This document shows positions 16,736 to 25,951 of a stretch of 64,000 nucleotides of DNA, piece by piece. Each line of letters begins with the position of its first letter. Position 1 is the first letter of the stretch. A program made the translations under genes and the position numbers. The notes beneath the pieces were generated by a model. That model was not told where the DNA came from, ran no database searches, and was given only the letters and a program-made list of their open reading frames with translations. The DNA is from Flammeovirgaceae bacterium UBA6059 (GTDB lineage: Bacteria > Bacteroidota > Bacteroidia > Cytophagales > Cyclobacteriaceae), in assembly GCA_002435755.1 (NCBI GenBank), contig DIYH01000024.1:1-64000 (forward strand). The letters are read 5' to 3'.

Positions 16736-17484
16736 TTAAAAGTATCCTGACGTACCTTTTATCTACAGCTGGTTGCATTGCTGGTTTTTGCCAGAATGAA
16801 GGGTTGATTTATGTAGAAGTTGTTCACGATTCCAAGCCTTTGGATTCAGCAAGAGTTGAAATGTCAATTCTTGGAACGAATAGAGTGCAATTTGATAAAT
16901 TCACGACCAATAGGGGTAGGGCAATGTTTACGTTCGATAAGAATGAAGAAAATATTGGGAGCAAGGCCGAATTCAAAGTGACCAAAGAAGGGTTCTATCC
17001 ATCTCTGAAAATAATGGATATTCTGTCTTACGATGCAGGAAATAGAATCACCATTCATATGGAAGAAATCGATAAGCAAGATTCTTCCTTTGTTTTAGTT
17101 AAAGATGCATCTAAAATTCCAGTCATCGGGCATTTTTTAAATCAATCCAAAAGACGCGGCTTATACTCCAGTGCAGTGCTTGGCTCTGTAGGCATGGCGG
17201 TGGTCGCTAGTAATCGTATCAATCATTTTGAAGACCTGAAGAACACTACAGTGAGTAGACCATCGAATAGCACTTATGATGATGAAATAAGGGCCTGGAG
17301 AACAGTCAGAACTGCTAGTTATTCCCTGCTGGCTGCTTCGGTGTTGGTTAGTTATTTAGACCTAACAATCTATAAAAGAAATCTTGATAAAAAGTCAGAC
17401 TCCTACAGTGAAGCATATTTCAGAAAAGAGTCAATTATCAAATTGGACTTAGCGCCATTACCCCGTCTTACATATACCTTCTAA
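16732..17484 (+). CDS. Unknown exported/membrane protein with a carboxypeptidase-regulatory-like N-terminus
   Basis: 250 residues. A signal peptide is likely (MIKSILTYLLSTAGCIAGFC, cleavage near FCQ). Residues about 25-110 read like the Ig-like regulatory/peptidase-associated domain: LIYVEVVHDSKPLDSARVEM, a middle resembling FTTNRGRAMF, then ITIHMEE. Two later hydrophobic segments (around residues 155-170 and 200-215) may be membrane helices. AT-rich like its partner, which it overlaps by 4 bases. It meets the BACON lipoprotein gene tail to tail with a 3-base gap. Function unknown. Confidence 0.55.
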   Translation: MIKSILTYLLSTAGCIAGFCQNEGLIYVEVVHDSKPLDSARVEMSILGTNRVQFDKFTTNRGRAMFTFDKNEENIGSKAEFKVTKEGFYPSLKIMDILSYDAGNRITIHMEEIDKQDSSFVLVKDASKIPVIGHFLNQSKRRGLYSSAVLGSVGMAVVASNRINHFEDLKNTTVSRPSNSTYDDEIRAWRTVRTASYSLLAASVLVSYLDLTIYKRNLDKKSDSYSEAYFRKESIIKLDLAPLPRLTYTF

Positions 17485-17487
17485 TAC

Positions 17488-18411
17488 CTAGTTTGCTGTA
17501 ACAGTAACAGTAACAGAAGCAGAGCCTTGATCTGAGTTAATAAAGACTTGGCCAGTATGCTGTCCAGCGCTTAGAAATGATTTATCTACATTGACGGTTA
17601 TTATATCTGTTTCTGTAGTCACACTTCCAATATCTGGAGATGTGCTCAACCATTCCTGATTTGAGGAGATAAAATAATTGATGGACCCTCCGGAAATGTT
17701 TTTAAGGGTGAATGAATCTGAACTTTGATTAGCGTCCAGAGTCAGGTTTTGAGGGAGTGCCTCAATTTTCGAACTCACTTCCAATGTAATATCGACTGTA
17801 GCAAAACCACCTCTCGCTGATGAGACTAATAATCCATGACTGTGTGTGCCCTCCGCCAGAGTCTGCCGGCTAACACTAACAATTACGGATATTCCTCCCT
17901 CATCATTTTCTAGAAGTGTACCTGAACTTGGATTTGTTGATATCCAGGCTTGATTCTCTATAATTTCCCAGTTGAGTACTCCCTTCCCAGTATTTCTGAC
18001 CTGAAAGGCTTGAGGTGCTTCAGAGATTCCAAAATCTAGCGAACTCTTTGAGATCGAAAGCTCAGGCTGAAGTGGTGATAGATAAATATCTATTTCAAAT
18101 ACTGTATTACTTGCTACAGTGATAGTCCTTGGGCTATTTTCTTCGTACTGCGGTTGAGAAACAGTTAACTGATAATTACCTGATGGAACTTCTTCAATTA
18201 TGTATTGAGAACCTTCCATTCTTGCAGCAAGTATATCCTGACCACTTTCTTTTCTAATAGACACTTGCGCATCTGCGATCCTGCTATTATCGAGGATATC
18301 GAAGACACTCACCCTGACCACTCCTGGTCTATCCTCATCATCACCACATGATGATGTCAGAGTTAGCAATAGTGCGAACACGAGATTCAATATTTGAACT
18401 GATCTGAACAT
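17488..18411 (-). CDS. Lipoprotein with carboxypeptidase-regulatory-like and two BACON domains
   Basis: 307 residues from the ATG at 18409-18411, one base past the stop of the upstream gene; a longer TTG-led frame is less likely. The signal peptide ends in LTLTSSC, a lipobox, followed by Gly-Asp-Asp-Glu-Asp, so it is probably an outer-membrane surface lipoprotein. Residues about 30-115 are a CarboxypepD_reg-like fold (VVRVSVFDILDNSRIADAQV). Two BACON-type units follow, marked by SLDFGISEAPQAFQVRNTGKG, then a Trp-Ile-Ser pair and TVDITLEVSS; the second is at about 215-307. BACON domains are Ig-like and linked to carbohydrate or protein binding. It looks like a short paralogue of its neighbour. 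Confidence 0.75.
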   Translation of the reverse strand: MFRSVQILNLVFALLLTLTSSCGDDEDRPGVVRVSVFDILDNSRIADAQVSIRKESGQDILAARMEGSQYIIEEVPSGNYQLTVSQPQYEENSPRTITVASNTVFEIDIYLSPLQPELSISKSSLDFGISEAPQAFQVRNTGKGVLNWEIIENQAWISTNPSSGTLLENDEGGISVIVSVSRQTLAEGTHSHGLLVSSARGGFATVDITLEVSSKIEALPQNLTLDANQSSDSFTLKNISGGSINYFISSNQEWLSTSPDIGSVTTETDIITVNVDKSFLSAGQHTGQVFINSDQGSASVTVTVTAN

Positions 18412-18412
18412 C

Positions 18413-21400
18413 TTAATTACTAGTAAAATCGATTTGCAATCGGTAAGGTGCCGCATGATTCTCGTCTTTTGGCTGTATCAAGATATAATGCGGCTCTCCT
18501 CCCGTCACTGGTACCCTGGATGAGGTAGAGGTTTCAGCATCTTCTATATTATATGAATGTATCGTATTGTCGTAGGCATTGAGAGCTTTATCATACATTA
18601 TCGCATCTCCCAAATCTCCATAGATCAGGCCGCTTTCATTTAAATTACTAACCTGAAATTGTATTAAACCATCTGATGGTGGGATAAACACATACCAGTC
18701 TTTAGTATCTTGGTCATAACCTGCGGTGGCTTCCAATGAACCATCAATTTCTAATGTTGACGCTGTACTTGAGCTATTGTTGTTTTCGGAAGTATCAGTA
18801 TATCCAGTAGGTTCGAAATAGCTAGTAACTCTGTATGGTGCTTTGTTGAACGTATCATGTCGTTGTATACTCAAGTGAAGTTGTTCACCAGCCCTCACAA
18901 CTTTACTGCTCATCTCGCTGACATAGTTTGGCCAAATACTACCGAAAGATTTGATGCTCAACTGATTGTTTGATGTGATTTCAACAGACCCTATTCTACC
19001 TAGAGCTACATTCGCCTTATTTAAGTTCACAATCTCCAATCTTAAAATGCCATCGGATGGAATATCTATTTTGTACCAGTCTTCAGTGTCTCCGGCATAG
19101 CCAATGGTCATTTCATACGACTGATTCACTTCGAGTAATGAAGCATTAGACTTCAAATCATTGGTTTCAAATTGATCTATGATTGATCTACTTTGAAAAT
19201 TAGTGCGCAGCAGGTAAGGCGCCTTATGACCATCGTCTGAAGTTCCGACGCTTATATAGTATCTCAATCCGTTTTCAATTGATAATTCGTCGGTGGATCT
19301 GCTGTAGTTGGGTGAAATCGTACTCCCATAAGTCAGCTTTTCAAAATCAGAATTGTAAATTTCCATACCGGATAGTGAGCCCAAAAATGTATTGGCCTCA
19401 CCGGTGTTTTCTACCGAAACTTGTAAAAGACCATTTTCCTGTAGAGTTAGGTAATACCAATCTTCTTGATCTTGCTCAAAACCAACTGTGGCTTGATAAG
19501 TCTGATTTGGTTCAATCATGCTGGCGTTGGCCTGATTGTCGTTATTTTCAAACGCATCTGGCCAAAGGTTCTCGGAAAGATTAACAGTAATTGAATAAGG
19601 TGATCCAAAATGATCTTGGTAGCTCTTTAAGCTTAGATAGTAAGTTCTACCGTGTTCTACGGAAACTGGTCTACTAATGTCTTGTCCATTTGGACCGACA
19701 TAGCTTGAGGGATTGAACATCGAGGTGAGATTTTCATCGTAAAGCACAACATCATTTAACCTGCCGAATGAAACACCTGATTCGTGCAGATTATTGACTT
19801 GTATAGTTATTCTTCCATGCTGTTCAGGTACATATGAAAACCAATCGAAGTTATCGTTCCCGAAACCTACCGTTCCTTCGTGAACCGCCCCACTTCCTAA
19901 GGGCATGGCATCATCAGAAGAACTGGTTTCTTCGGCTATCTCGTTTACGACCAATTCATCATAGAACGCAGAAACACTGTAGGGTACCTTGTGTGTGTTG
20001 TTCTCTGGTATGATTCTTATATAATAATCATTATTGGCGGTGACGGGAAAAATATTACTGTTTCTACTTTCTCCTGCGTCAAGGTAAGAGCCACTGATTA
20101 GAGTGATTTCGTCTAGTTGGGTGTCATAGATTTTTACCTCACCAAGATCTCCACTGGAGACATCTGACGGCCAAAGGTTGCTGACTAGAAATTGAAGCGT
20201 GCCATGTTGCGTTGGTCGTACCTTGAACCAATCACGGCTGTCACCGGAATAACCAATCTCAGCCTCAACTGTCCGGTCAAGCGCAACTTCTTGTGCAAGA
20301 TTGTCTGTATCGTTGGGTTCGATTTCAATAATGTCTCTGACAGTTATGCTTCGAGTGACACTTCCAATTTCACCTTGAAGATCCTTTACCTCTAATGTTA
20401 CAGTTTTTTGTCCGGTTGAGGGATATTGACGAGAGGCTATTTTCTCCAATGTCCAATCAGTAAATGAACCATTGTTTTGCCATCTCCATCGGACTTCTAA
20501 TTCATTTGGACTGTCCCTGTCATCTTGCACACCTGAGGCATCAAAAGTAAATTCTGTAAAAAGATCACCTTCCTCGGGTGAAACAGTAAAGGTAGCGGTC
20601 GGCTTCTCATTCGGAGCAAGTCTTTCGGCCAATACTAATACTCTGCCTTCACCAGCTTCGTTGGCATTGATAAAAATGTCTCCAGAAGACTGTTGATTAA
20701 TGGGAAGTTGGTCTCTTTCGATGGTTACGATCACATTGTTTGTATTCAGACCTCCTGTTTGACTAAGTCCGATCCAGTCGCTGGCTGTGCTAAGTTGCCA
20801 AGTCATATCTGAGTTTCCATTGTTCACTATTTGTAGAGTCATTGAGGGTTCGTCTTCTCCAAAATCTAGTGTGTCTGGTGTGAAATACAGCAGTGGGTTT
20901 TCTGCGACTGTCATTTGGATATCTACGTCTACATTTCCACCATCAGACGTAAACCTGAGTCGGTCTTCGTATTCACCAGCGCCAAATTCTTCCCTGGAAA
21001 CAGTTAGCTCAAGCGATTGAGGTTGACCAGCATACAGGATATTTGAATTGCTGTTGACTGATAACCAACTCTGAGATTTTTCTGCACTCCACGAAAGTGG
21101 GTTAACACCAATATTTTCAAGAGTGAGCAGCTTCGTGTTTTCATTATCGCTAAAATTGACGACATCAGGAGATACTTTCAAGATGCCCGCGTCTGGGTCA
21201 GGTACGAGAATTTGTACAAATACTTCCTTTGATCCGGTCTCGTTGGAGTTAACTATAATTCTGCCCGTATGATCACCGTATTCCAACCCTTCTCTATCAA
21301 TATTTATATGTAGGATGTTCTTTTGAGTCCCAACTGCCCCTACTTCTGGTAGCACATTCAACCATGTCCTATCTGGTTCGATCCAATAGTTGACAGTACC

Positions 21401-22144
21401 ATCGCCTCTGTTTTCAACAAAAAAAGTCGCTACAGAATCGAGCCCCATGTCAATATCAGTCGGCTCTACTGTTAGCAATGACTCAACTGCAATCGTAACG
21501 TCAACGGTGTGTGGTTCACCGCCATTTGAAATTACTATGATTTGGCTTCCATGCGGTCCGGTACTTAAAGAAGATCTATCTACGGTTACCCCCAAAGTAG
21601 TACCAGCGTCTTGATCCCAGGCGATTGTTCCAAAAGTTGTATCAGGTGAAATCCAGCTCGTGGATTCGGATATGTTCCACTCCAGCGTCCCACCACCGTC
21701 GTTGTAAATTTGGATTATTCGATTCTGGTCATCAGCACCAAAGTCTAGACTTGTGTTACTCACTCGAATGATGGGCGGTTTAGGAGAAAGCTTGATTCTC
21801 TCAGTGATTGAAGTACTATCTCCAACGCGTTCATTATTTATGTTTAACTGGTAATTTCCGTTTTCTTCAAACCTATGATGAGTTGTTGTTACATTATAAT
21901 TACCCATCTCAATGCCTTTTATAGTTGCTTCCCCATTAAAATCGGTTTCCGCAGGGCTACTCCCAGAGTTAGGAGTGAGGGTGATTTTTGCAGCCGGAAT
22001 AGGTTTATCTGTGCCTAGTTCAACTATATGAAAGTCAATGTTGGCTTCAGGATTTGATTCGTCTTCATCACCACAGGAAATTACGAAAGTGACAAGCGTG
22101 ACGATTAAAAAAGCTAATGACTTGAATGATAGACTGGCTTTCAT
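18413..22144 (-). CDS. Large surface lipoprotein: regulatory-like, four BACON, PKD and five PPC-type repeats
   Basis: 1243 residues from the ATG at 22142-22144. MKASLSFKSLAFLIVTLVTF leads to a lipobox (FVISC) followed by an acidic stretch, a pattern linked to surface export of lipoproteins in Bacteroidota. In order: a CarboxypepD_reg-like domain; four BACON-type units of about 95 residues (each with SLDFG- or DIDMG-like starts and a Trp-Leu/Ile-Ser motif); a PKD domain (PTATFTVSPEEGDLFTEFTF); then five repeats of about 125 residues resembling bacterial pre-peptidase C-terminal domains (GYxxDxxDWYxxxxPxxGxLxxxVxNL). No catalytic domain is seen, so it is probably adhesive or substrate-binding. 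It runs directly into the smaller BACON gene. Confidence 0.8.
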   Translation of the reverse strand: MKASLSFKSLAFLIVTLVTFVISCGDEDESNPEANIDFHIVELGTDKPIPAAKITLTPNSGSSPAETDFNGEATIKGIEMGNYNVTTTHHRFEENGNYQLNINNERVGDSTSITERIKLSPKPPIIRVSNTSLDFGADDQNRIIQIYNDGGGTLEWNISESTSWISPDTTFGTIAWDQDAGTTLGVTVDRSSLSTGPHGSQIIVISNGGEPHTVDVTIAVESLLTVEPTDIDMGLDSVATFFVENRGDGTVNYWIEPDRTWLNVLPEVGAVGTQKNILHINIDREGLEYGDHTGRIIVNSNETGSKEVFVQILVPDPDAGILKVSPDVVNFSDNENTKLLTLENIGVNPLSWSAEKSQSWLSVNSNSNILYAGQPQSLELTVSREEFGAGEYEDRLRFTSDGGNVDVDIQMTVAENPLLYFTPDTLDFGEDEPSMTLQIVNNGNSDMTWQLSTASDWIGLSQTGGLNTNNVIVTIERDQLPINQQSSGDIFINANEAGEGRVLVLAERLAPNEKPTATFTVSPEEGDLFTEFTFDASGVQDDRDSPNELEVRWRWQNNGSFTDWTLEKIASRQYPSTGQKTVTLEVKDLQGEIGSVTRSITVRDIIEIEPNDTDNLAQEVALDRTVEAEIGYSGDSRDWFKVRPTQHGTLQFLVSNLWPSDVSSGDLGEVKIYDTQLDEITLISGSYLDAGESRNSNIFPVTANNDYYIRIIPENNTHKVPYSVSAFYDELVVNEIAEETSSSDDAMPLGSGAVHEGTVGFGNDNFDWFSYVPEQHGRITIQVNNLHESGVSFGRLNDVVLYDENLTSMFNPSSYVGPNGQDISRPVSVEHGRTYYLSLKSYQDHFGSPYSITVNLSENLWPDAFENNDNQANASMIEPNQTYQATVGFEQDQEDWYYLTLQENGLLQVSVENTGEANTFLGSLSGMEIYNSDFEKLTYGSTISPNYSRSTDELSIENGLRYYISVGTSDDGHKAPYLLRTNFQSRSIIDQFETNDLKSNASLLEVNQSYEMTIGYAGDTEDWYKIDIPSDGILRLEIVNLNKANVALGRIGSVEITSNNQLSIKSFGSIWPNYVSEMSSKVVRAGEQLHLSIQRHDTFNKAPYRVTSYFEPTGYTDTSENNNSSSTASTLEIDGSLEATAGYDQDTKDWYVFIPPSDGLIQFQVSNLNESGLIYGDLGDAIMYDKALNAYDNTIHSYNIEDAETSTSSRVPVTGGEPHYILIQPKDENHAAPYRLQIDFTSN

Positions 22145-22544
22145 TAGAAGTAACGATCGAGATATCATTTGAAGATAATAAACATTGTTTTTTATTTGTT
22201 CAAAAAATAATTTTAAAACATGAATATAATATTAATAAAAATTCTGGTTGAGAAGGATGTTATGATGCCAACAAGTGATTTGAATTGGGTTGGTAATTTC
22301 TTCAGGTAAGCTCATATAACATATTCTAACCTAGAGAGGCCAAAATAGCACATTCTTAGTAGTCTGGATTGTGAATACACTGTTCCAAGTCAAATGTTAA
22401 GAACAGAATATACGAAGTAATCAAAATCTAATAAATGACTTGATTCTTCTGTCAATTCTAGCCTATAAAAACTTTAAAAAAATGATGATTAAGCTGTTTT
22501 TCTTTGTTTTGAATACCACGTGACTAAAAGTACGGTTGCCGATA

Positions 22545-22586
22545 CCGACAATAAAAAACCCCGAGCGATCAGATCCCCCAGGGTTT
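22545..22586. repeat. 42-bp terminator-like repeat, copy 2 (opposite orientation)
   Basis: Read on the minus strand this matches copy 1 at 15795-15836 in about 38 of 42 positions, including GATCTGATCGCTCGGGGTTT and the following TTATTGTC. One stem arm is altered (CCCA for CTCG), so the stem is weaker. On the minus strand it is followed by six Ts, so if active it would stop transcripts moving towards the BACON genes. Confidence 0.55.
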
Positions 22587-22687
22587 GCAAGCAAAGAGGT
22601 TAATAAAATATTTAAGTGAGAAAGTTAATCTACGCTGGCTCTATTGCCAAATGTGTAATTCATTCAAATCAAAAAGCACCTTCTTTA

Positions 22688-22695
22688 TAGTTTTG
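22688..22695 (+). promoter_or_regulatory. Possible Bacteroidota -7 box (TAnnTTTG)
   Basis: TAGTTTTG fits the -7 element of the main Bacteroidota sigma factor and lies 31 bases before the ATG of the tricorn-like gene. No clear TTG element is found about 20 bases upstream, so support is weak. Confidence 0.3.
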
Positions 22696-22726
22696 AAGTT
22701 TGATTAAAGACATTGCATTCACACTC

Positions 22727-25700
22727 ATGATAAAACAACTTTCACTACTATTCTTGATGACTACCTCTTTAGTGGTGGTTGGTCAGCAAACCCCTTTAGT
22801 TATTTCGCCTTCACTCAATAGTGATGGCTCGGCCATGGCTTTTTCCTATCAGGGAGATATTTGGACGGCTGATGCAGATGGCAGTAATACCAAGAGGTTG
22901 ACGATTCATGAAGGCTATGAGACATTCCCACAATGGAGTGCGGATGACTCCCGGATTGCATTCTCGAGTGACCGTTATGGTAATCACGATATTTTCACGA
23001 TTGCAGCGACTGGTGGTATACCTAATAGGTTGACCTATCACTCCGCAGCAGATCATATGAGTAGCTGGTCGGCAGATGGTCAGATCTTGTTTGGTACTCG
23101 AAGGCTATATGCCCAGGTGGAGCGTGAGTTGGAGGTTTACAGAGTCGATCCTGGAGGAGGCACCCCAGTCCGAGCTATAGATGCGCTTGGGTTTGACGCT
23201 GTACATTCTCCGGATGGCAGCATGATTGCTTTTGTGCGCGGGACCTGCAGGACAGCTCGCGAGGCTTATCAGGGACCAGCCAATCGCAATGTTTGGGTAT
23301 ATCATGTAGCCAGCAATGAGTATACCCAAATCACCACCTATGAGGGCAATGATTTTAGCCCTGCTTGGAGAAACAACAATACCTTACTCTTTATCAGTTC
23401 GGAAAGTGATAGATACAACGTCCATGAGGCAAGCCTGTCCTCTAATAAAAAGAGTGTTTCCACCACTAGGCAAATAACAGATGAATCTGAGTTTGGAGTA
23501 ATGTCTTTTGGCGTTAGCCGCAATGGACAAAAGATTATCTATAATACTTTGAATAAGCTGATGATGGTAGATGCGACTTCTGGTACTGCCTCAGAAGTCA
23601 ACTTAGCACTAGGCTCAGATTACCGGTTTGACCCGGTAGTTAAGAAGACGATTACCAACGGTATGGAGAGCTACTCTATTTCCCCGAACGGTAAATATGC
23701 TGCTTATATCACACGAGGTGAGGTTTTCATCACACCTACGGACAAGGATGTCAAGCGCACTCAGAGAATTACCAGCACTGCTGCTCGTGAGCTGGTCGTA
23801 AATTGGCTCAACGATTCTACCCTTATCTATAGCTCTGATCGAGAAGGACAGTATGACTTATTCGCGGTAGCAAGTGTTGATGCCAAGGAATCCAACCTAT
23901 TCAAAACATTGAAACTCGAGCATACCCGAATCACGAATACCGAGGCGGATGAAGTATCTTTTCAGATTTCACCGGATGCTAGGCGAATTGCTATTAATCG
24001 TGATCGTGGGACCCTGGTCGTGGCTAGCGTTTCTCCACAGGGCAATATCAATGATGAAGTAATACTGCTGGATGGCTGGAGCACGCCATCAGGTGTAAGA
24101 TGGTCTCCTGATAGTAAGTGGCTGGCCTACTCGCTCTCAGATCTGGACTTCAATGAAGAGATATATGTCCACCGTGCTGATAATGGGCTAGCGCCAATCA
24201 ATGTAAGCATGCATCCTAGATCGGATCGAGCTCCTTTTTGGAGTCCGGATGGTAGCAAGCTTGGATTTACGTCGATCAGAAATAATGGGGACTATGACGT
24301 GTGGTTTGCCTGGCTCAATAAGGAAGACTGGGAACGAACACAGGAAGAATGGAAGCGGTCAGGCGAGGAAGAGGATGATACTGACAAAGATAGAGATGTC
24401 GTCGTAAAAGTGGATGCTGATGGTCTCTATGAGCGACTAACTCAGGTTACTTCAGCTCCTGGAAATGAATCTGATATTCAATTTAGCAAAGATGGAGAAA
24501 CGATCTACTATGTTACTTCAGGAGGAGGTCGACAAGGAATCAAGGTCGATGAAAATCTCTATAGTGTCAAATGGGATGGTAAGGAGAGAAAGGAGTTGCT
24601 TGGGGGCAATCAATCTCCTGAAGATCTTCAGCTGACAGAGGATGGCAAGTCACTATACGCCTTGACCAAAGGTGGCAAGCTGGTCAATATAGATCCAAAA
24701 GCTGCCAAATCAGAAACGATATCGGCTTCTGCCAAAATGCAAGTGGATGAGATGGGAGAGCGCGATCAGATGTTTGAAGAAGCATGGCGTACCTTGAACA
24801 AGGGGTTTTATGATCCCAACTTCCATGGTCAAGACTTTGAAGCTTTACGAACACTTTATAAGCCCATTGCTTTACGAGCAAGCACCCAGGAAGATTTTCA
24901 GACTGTTTTTAACCTGATGCTGGGTCAGCTTAATGCCAGTCATATGGGCATGTATCGTGTGGCCAACCCAAAGGAGACTCAGAAAGATAAGACAGGTTTG
25001 ATAGGTGCAGAATTGAAACCTACTGATAGCGGAGTAGAAGTTACGGCCGTCGTGCCTAACAGCCCTGCGGACAAGGCCGCTAGCAAACTAATAGTAGGTG
25101 ACCGTATCATTGCGGTAGGGTCTCAGACACTTGATGGTCAGACTAACTTTTATAGTTTGATGAATGACAAAGCCAATGCTCCATTGCTGCTGAAGGTGAG
25201 AAATGCTGCTAGGACACAAAGAGAAGTGGTCATCTGGCCGGTAACAAGTCTGAGAACTGAGCTCTACAATTCTTGGGTCAAAGAGCGAAGAAAGCTTACA
25301 GATGAGTACTCAAATGGGCAGTTGGGCTATCTGCATATCCAAGGTATGAACTGGACAAGCTTTGAGCGATTTGAAAGGGAGTTAATGGCCGCCGGATTTG
25401 GCAAGAAGGGTATTGTGATTGATGTGCGTTACAATGGTGGTGGGTGGACCACAGATTATCTGATGACTGTACTCAGTGCCAGACAACATGCCTATACTGT
25501 CCCAAGAGGAGCAACAGACAACCTTGAGGAAAATCATCTTGAGTACAAGGAGAAGTATCCTTTTGGAGAGCGGTATCCCTTAGCAGCCTGGACCAAGCCT
25601 GCCGTTACACTTTGCAATGAAAGTAGCTACTCCAATGCCGAGATATTCTCCCATGCCTTCAAGACCCTTGACCGTGGGACTTTAGTAGGTAAAGCGACTT

Positions 25701-25915
25701 TCGGGGCAGTGATCTCTACTGGTGGTCTCACACTGATCGATGGAGCATTGATCAGGCTTCCATTTCGTGCCTGGTATGTAAAAGCCACTGAGGAAAATAT
25801 GGAGCTTGGACCAGCAGTGCCAGATGTATTGATAGACAATCCTCCGGCGTATAAGGCCTTGGGGGTTGACCCACAGTTGGAGAAATCAGTGGAGGTATTG
25901 TTAGAGGAGATTTAA
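22727..25915 (+). CDS. Tricorn-like S41 family protease, secreted
   Basis: 1062 residues from the ATG at 22727 (an upstream TTG is unlikely). Signal peptide MIKQLSLLFLMTTSLVVVGQ. Residues about 25-330 and 330-660 are two beta-propellers with PD40/TolB-type repeats (NSDGSAMAFSYQGDIW; SADDSRIAFSSDRYG). A helical linker, a PDZ domain (about 760-840, VVPNSPADKAASKLIVGDRI) and a C-terminal S41 domain follow. By comparison with Thermoplasma tricorn, the catalytic set would be Ser738-His739 (NASHMGM), nucleophile Ser969 in SYSNAE (tricorn has Ser-Asp) and Glu1026 (NMELGPAVPD). Length matches tricorn. It probably degrades peptides in the periplasm. A decayed copy of its last 45 codons lies at 27328-27475. 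Confidence 0.9.
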   Translation: MIKQLSLLFLMTTSLVVVGQQTPLVISPSLNSDGSAMAFSYQGDIWTADADGSNTKRLTIHEGYETFPQWSADDSRIAFSSDRYGNHDIFTIAATGGIPNRLTYHSAADHMSSWSADGQILFGTRRLYAQVERELEVYRVDPGGGTPVRAIDALGFDAVHSPDGSMIAFVRGTCRTAREAYQGPANRNVWVYHVASNEYTQITTYEGNDFSPAWRNNNTLLFISSESDRYNVHEASLSSNKKSVSTTRQITDESEFGVMSFGVSRNGQKIIYNTLNKLMMVDATSGTASEVNLALGSDYRFDPVVKKTITNGMESYSISPNGKYAAYITRGEVFITPTDKDVKRTQRITSTAARELVVNWLNDSTLIYSSDREGQYDLFAVASVDAKESNLFKTLKLEHTRITNTEADEVSFQISPDARRIAINRDRGTLVVASVSPQGNINDEVILLDGWSTPSGVRWSPDSKWLAYSLSDLDFNEEIYVHRADNGLAPINVSMHPRSDRAPFWSPDGSKLGFTSIRNNGDYDVWFAWLNKEDWERTQEEWKRSGEEEDDTDKDRDVVVKVDADGLYERLTQVTSAPGNESDIQFSKDGETIYYVTSGGGRQGIKVDENLYSVKWDGKERKELLGGNQSPEDLQLTEDGKSLYALTKGGKLVNIDPKAAKSETISASAKMQVDEMGERDQMFEEAWRTLNKGFYDPNFHGQDFEALRTLYKPIALRASTQEDFQTVFNLMLGQLNASHMGMYRVANPKETQKDKTGLIGAELKPTDSGVEVTAVVPNSPADKAASKLIVGDRIIAVGSQTLDGQTNFYSLMNDKANAPLLLKVRNAARTQREVVIWPVTSLRTELYNSWVKERRKLTDEYSNGQLGYLHIQGMNWTSFERFERELMAAGFGKKGIVIDVRYNGGGWTTDYLMTVLSARQHAYTVPRGATDNLEENHLEYKEKYPFGERYPLAAWTKPAVTLCNESSYSNAEIFSHAFKTLDRGTLVGKATFGAVISTGGLTLIDGALIRLPFRAWYVKATEENMELGPAVPDVLIDNPPAYKALGVDPQLEKSVEVLLEEI

Positions 25916-25951
25916 ACTCAGCATACCCGTGAAGGCTGATGACATGGTCAA

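Larger units (their letters stand above)
22145..22726. other. Intergenic region between BACON lipoprotein and tricorn-like protease
   Basis: About 580 AT-rich bases between divergent genes. It holds copy 2 of the 42-bp terminator-like repeat and a possible promoter box close to the protease start. No open frame with coding character was seen. Confidence 0.6.
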
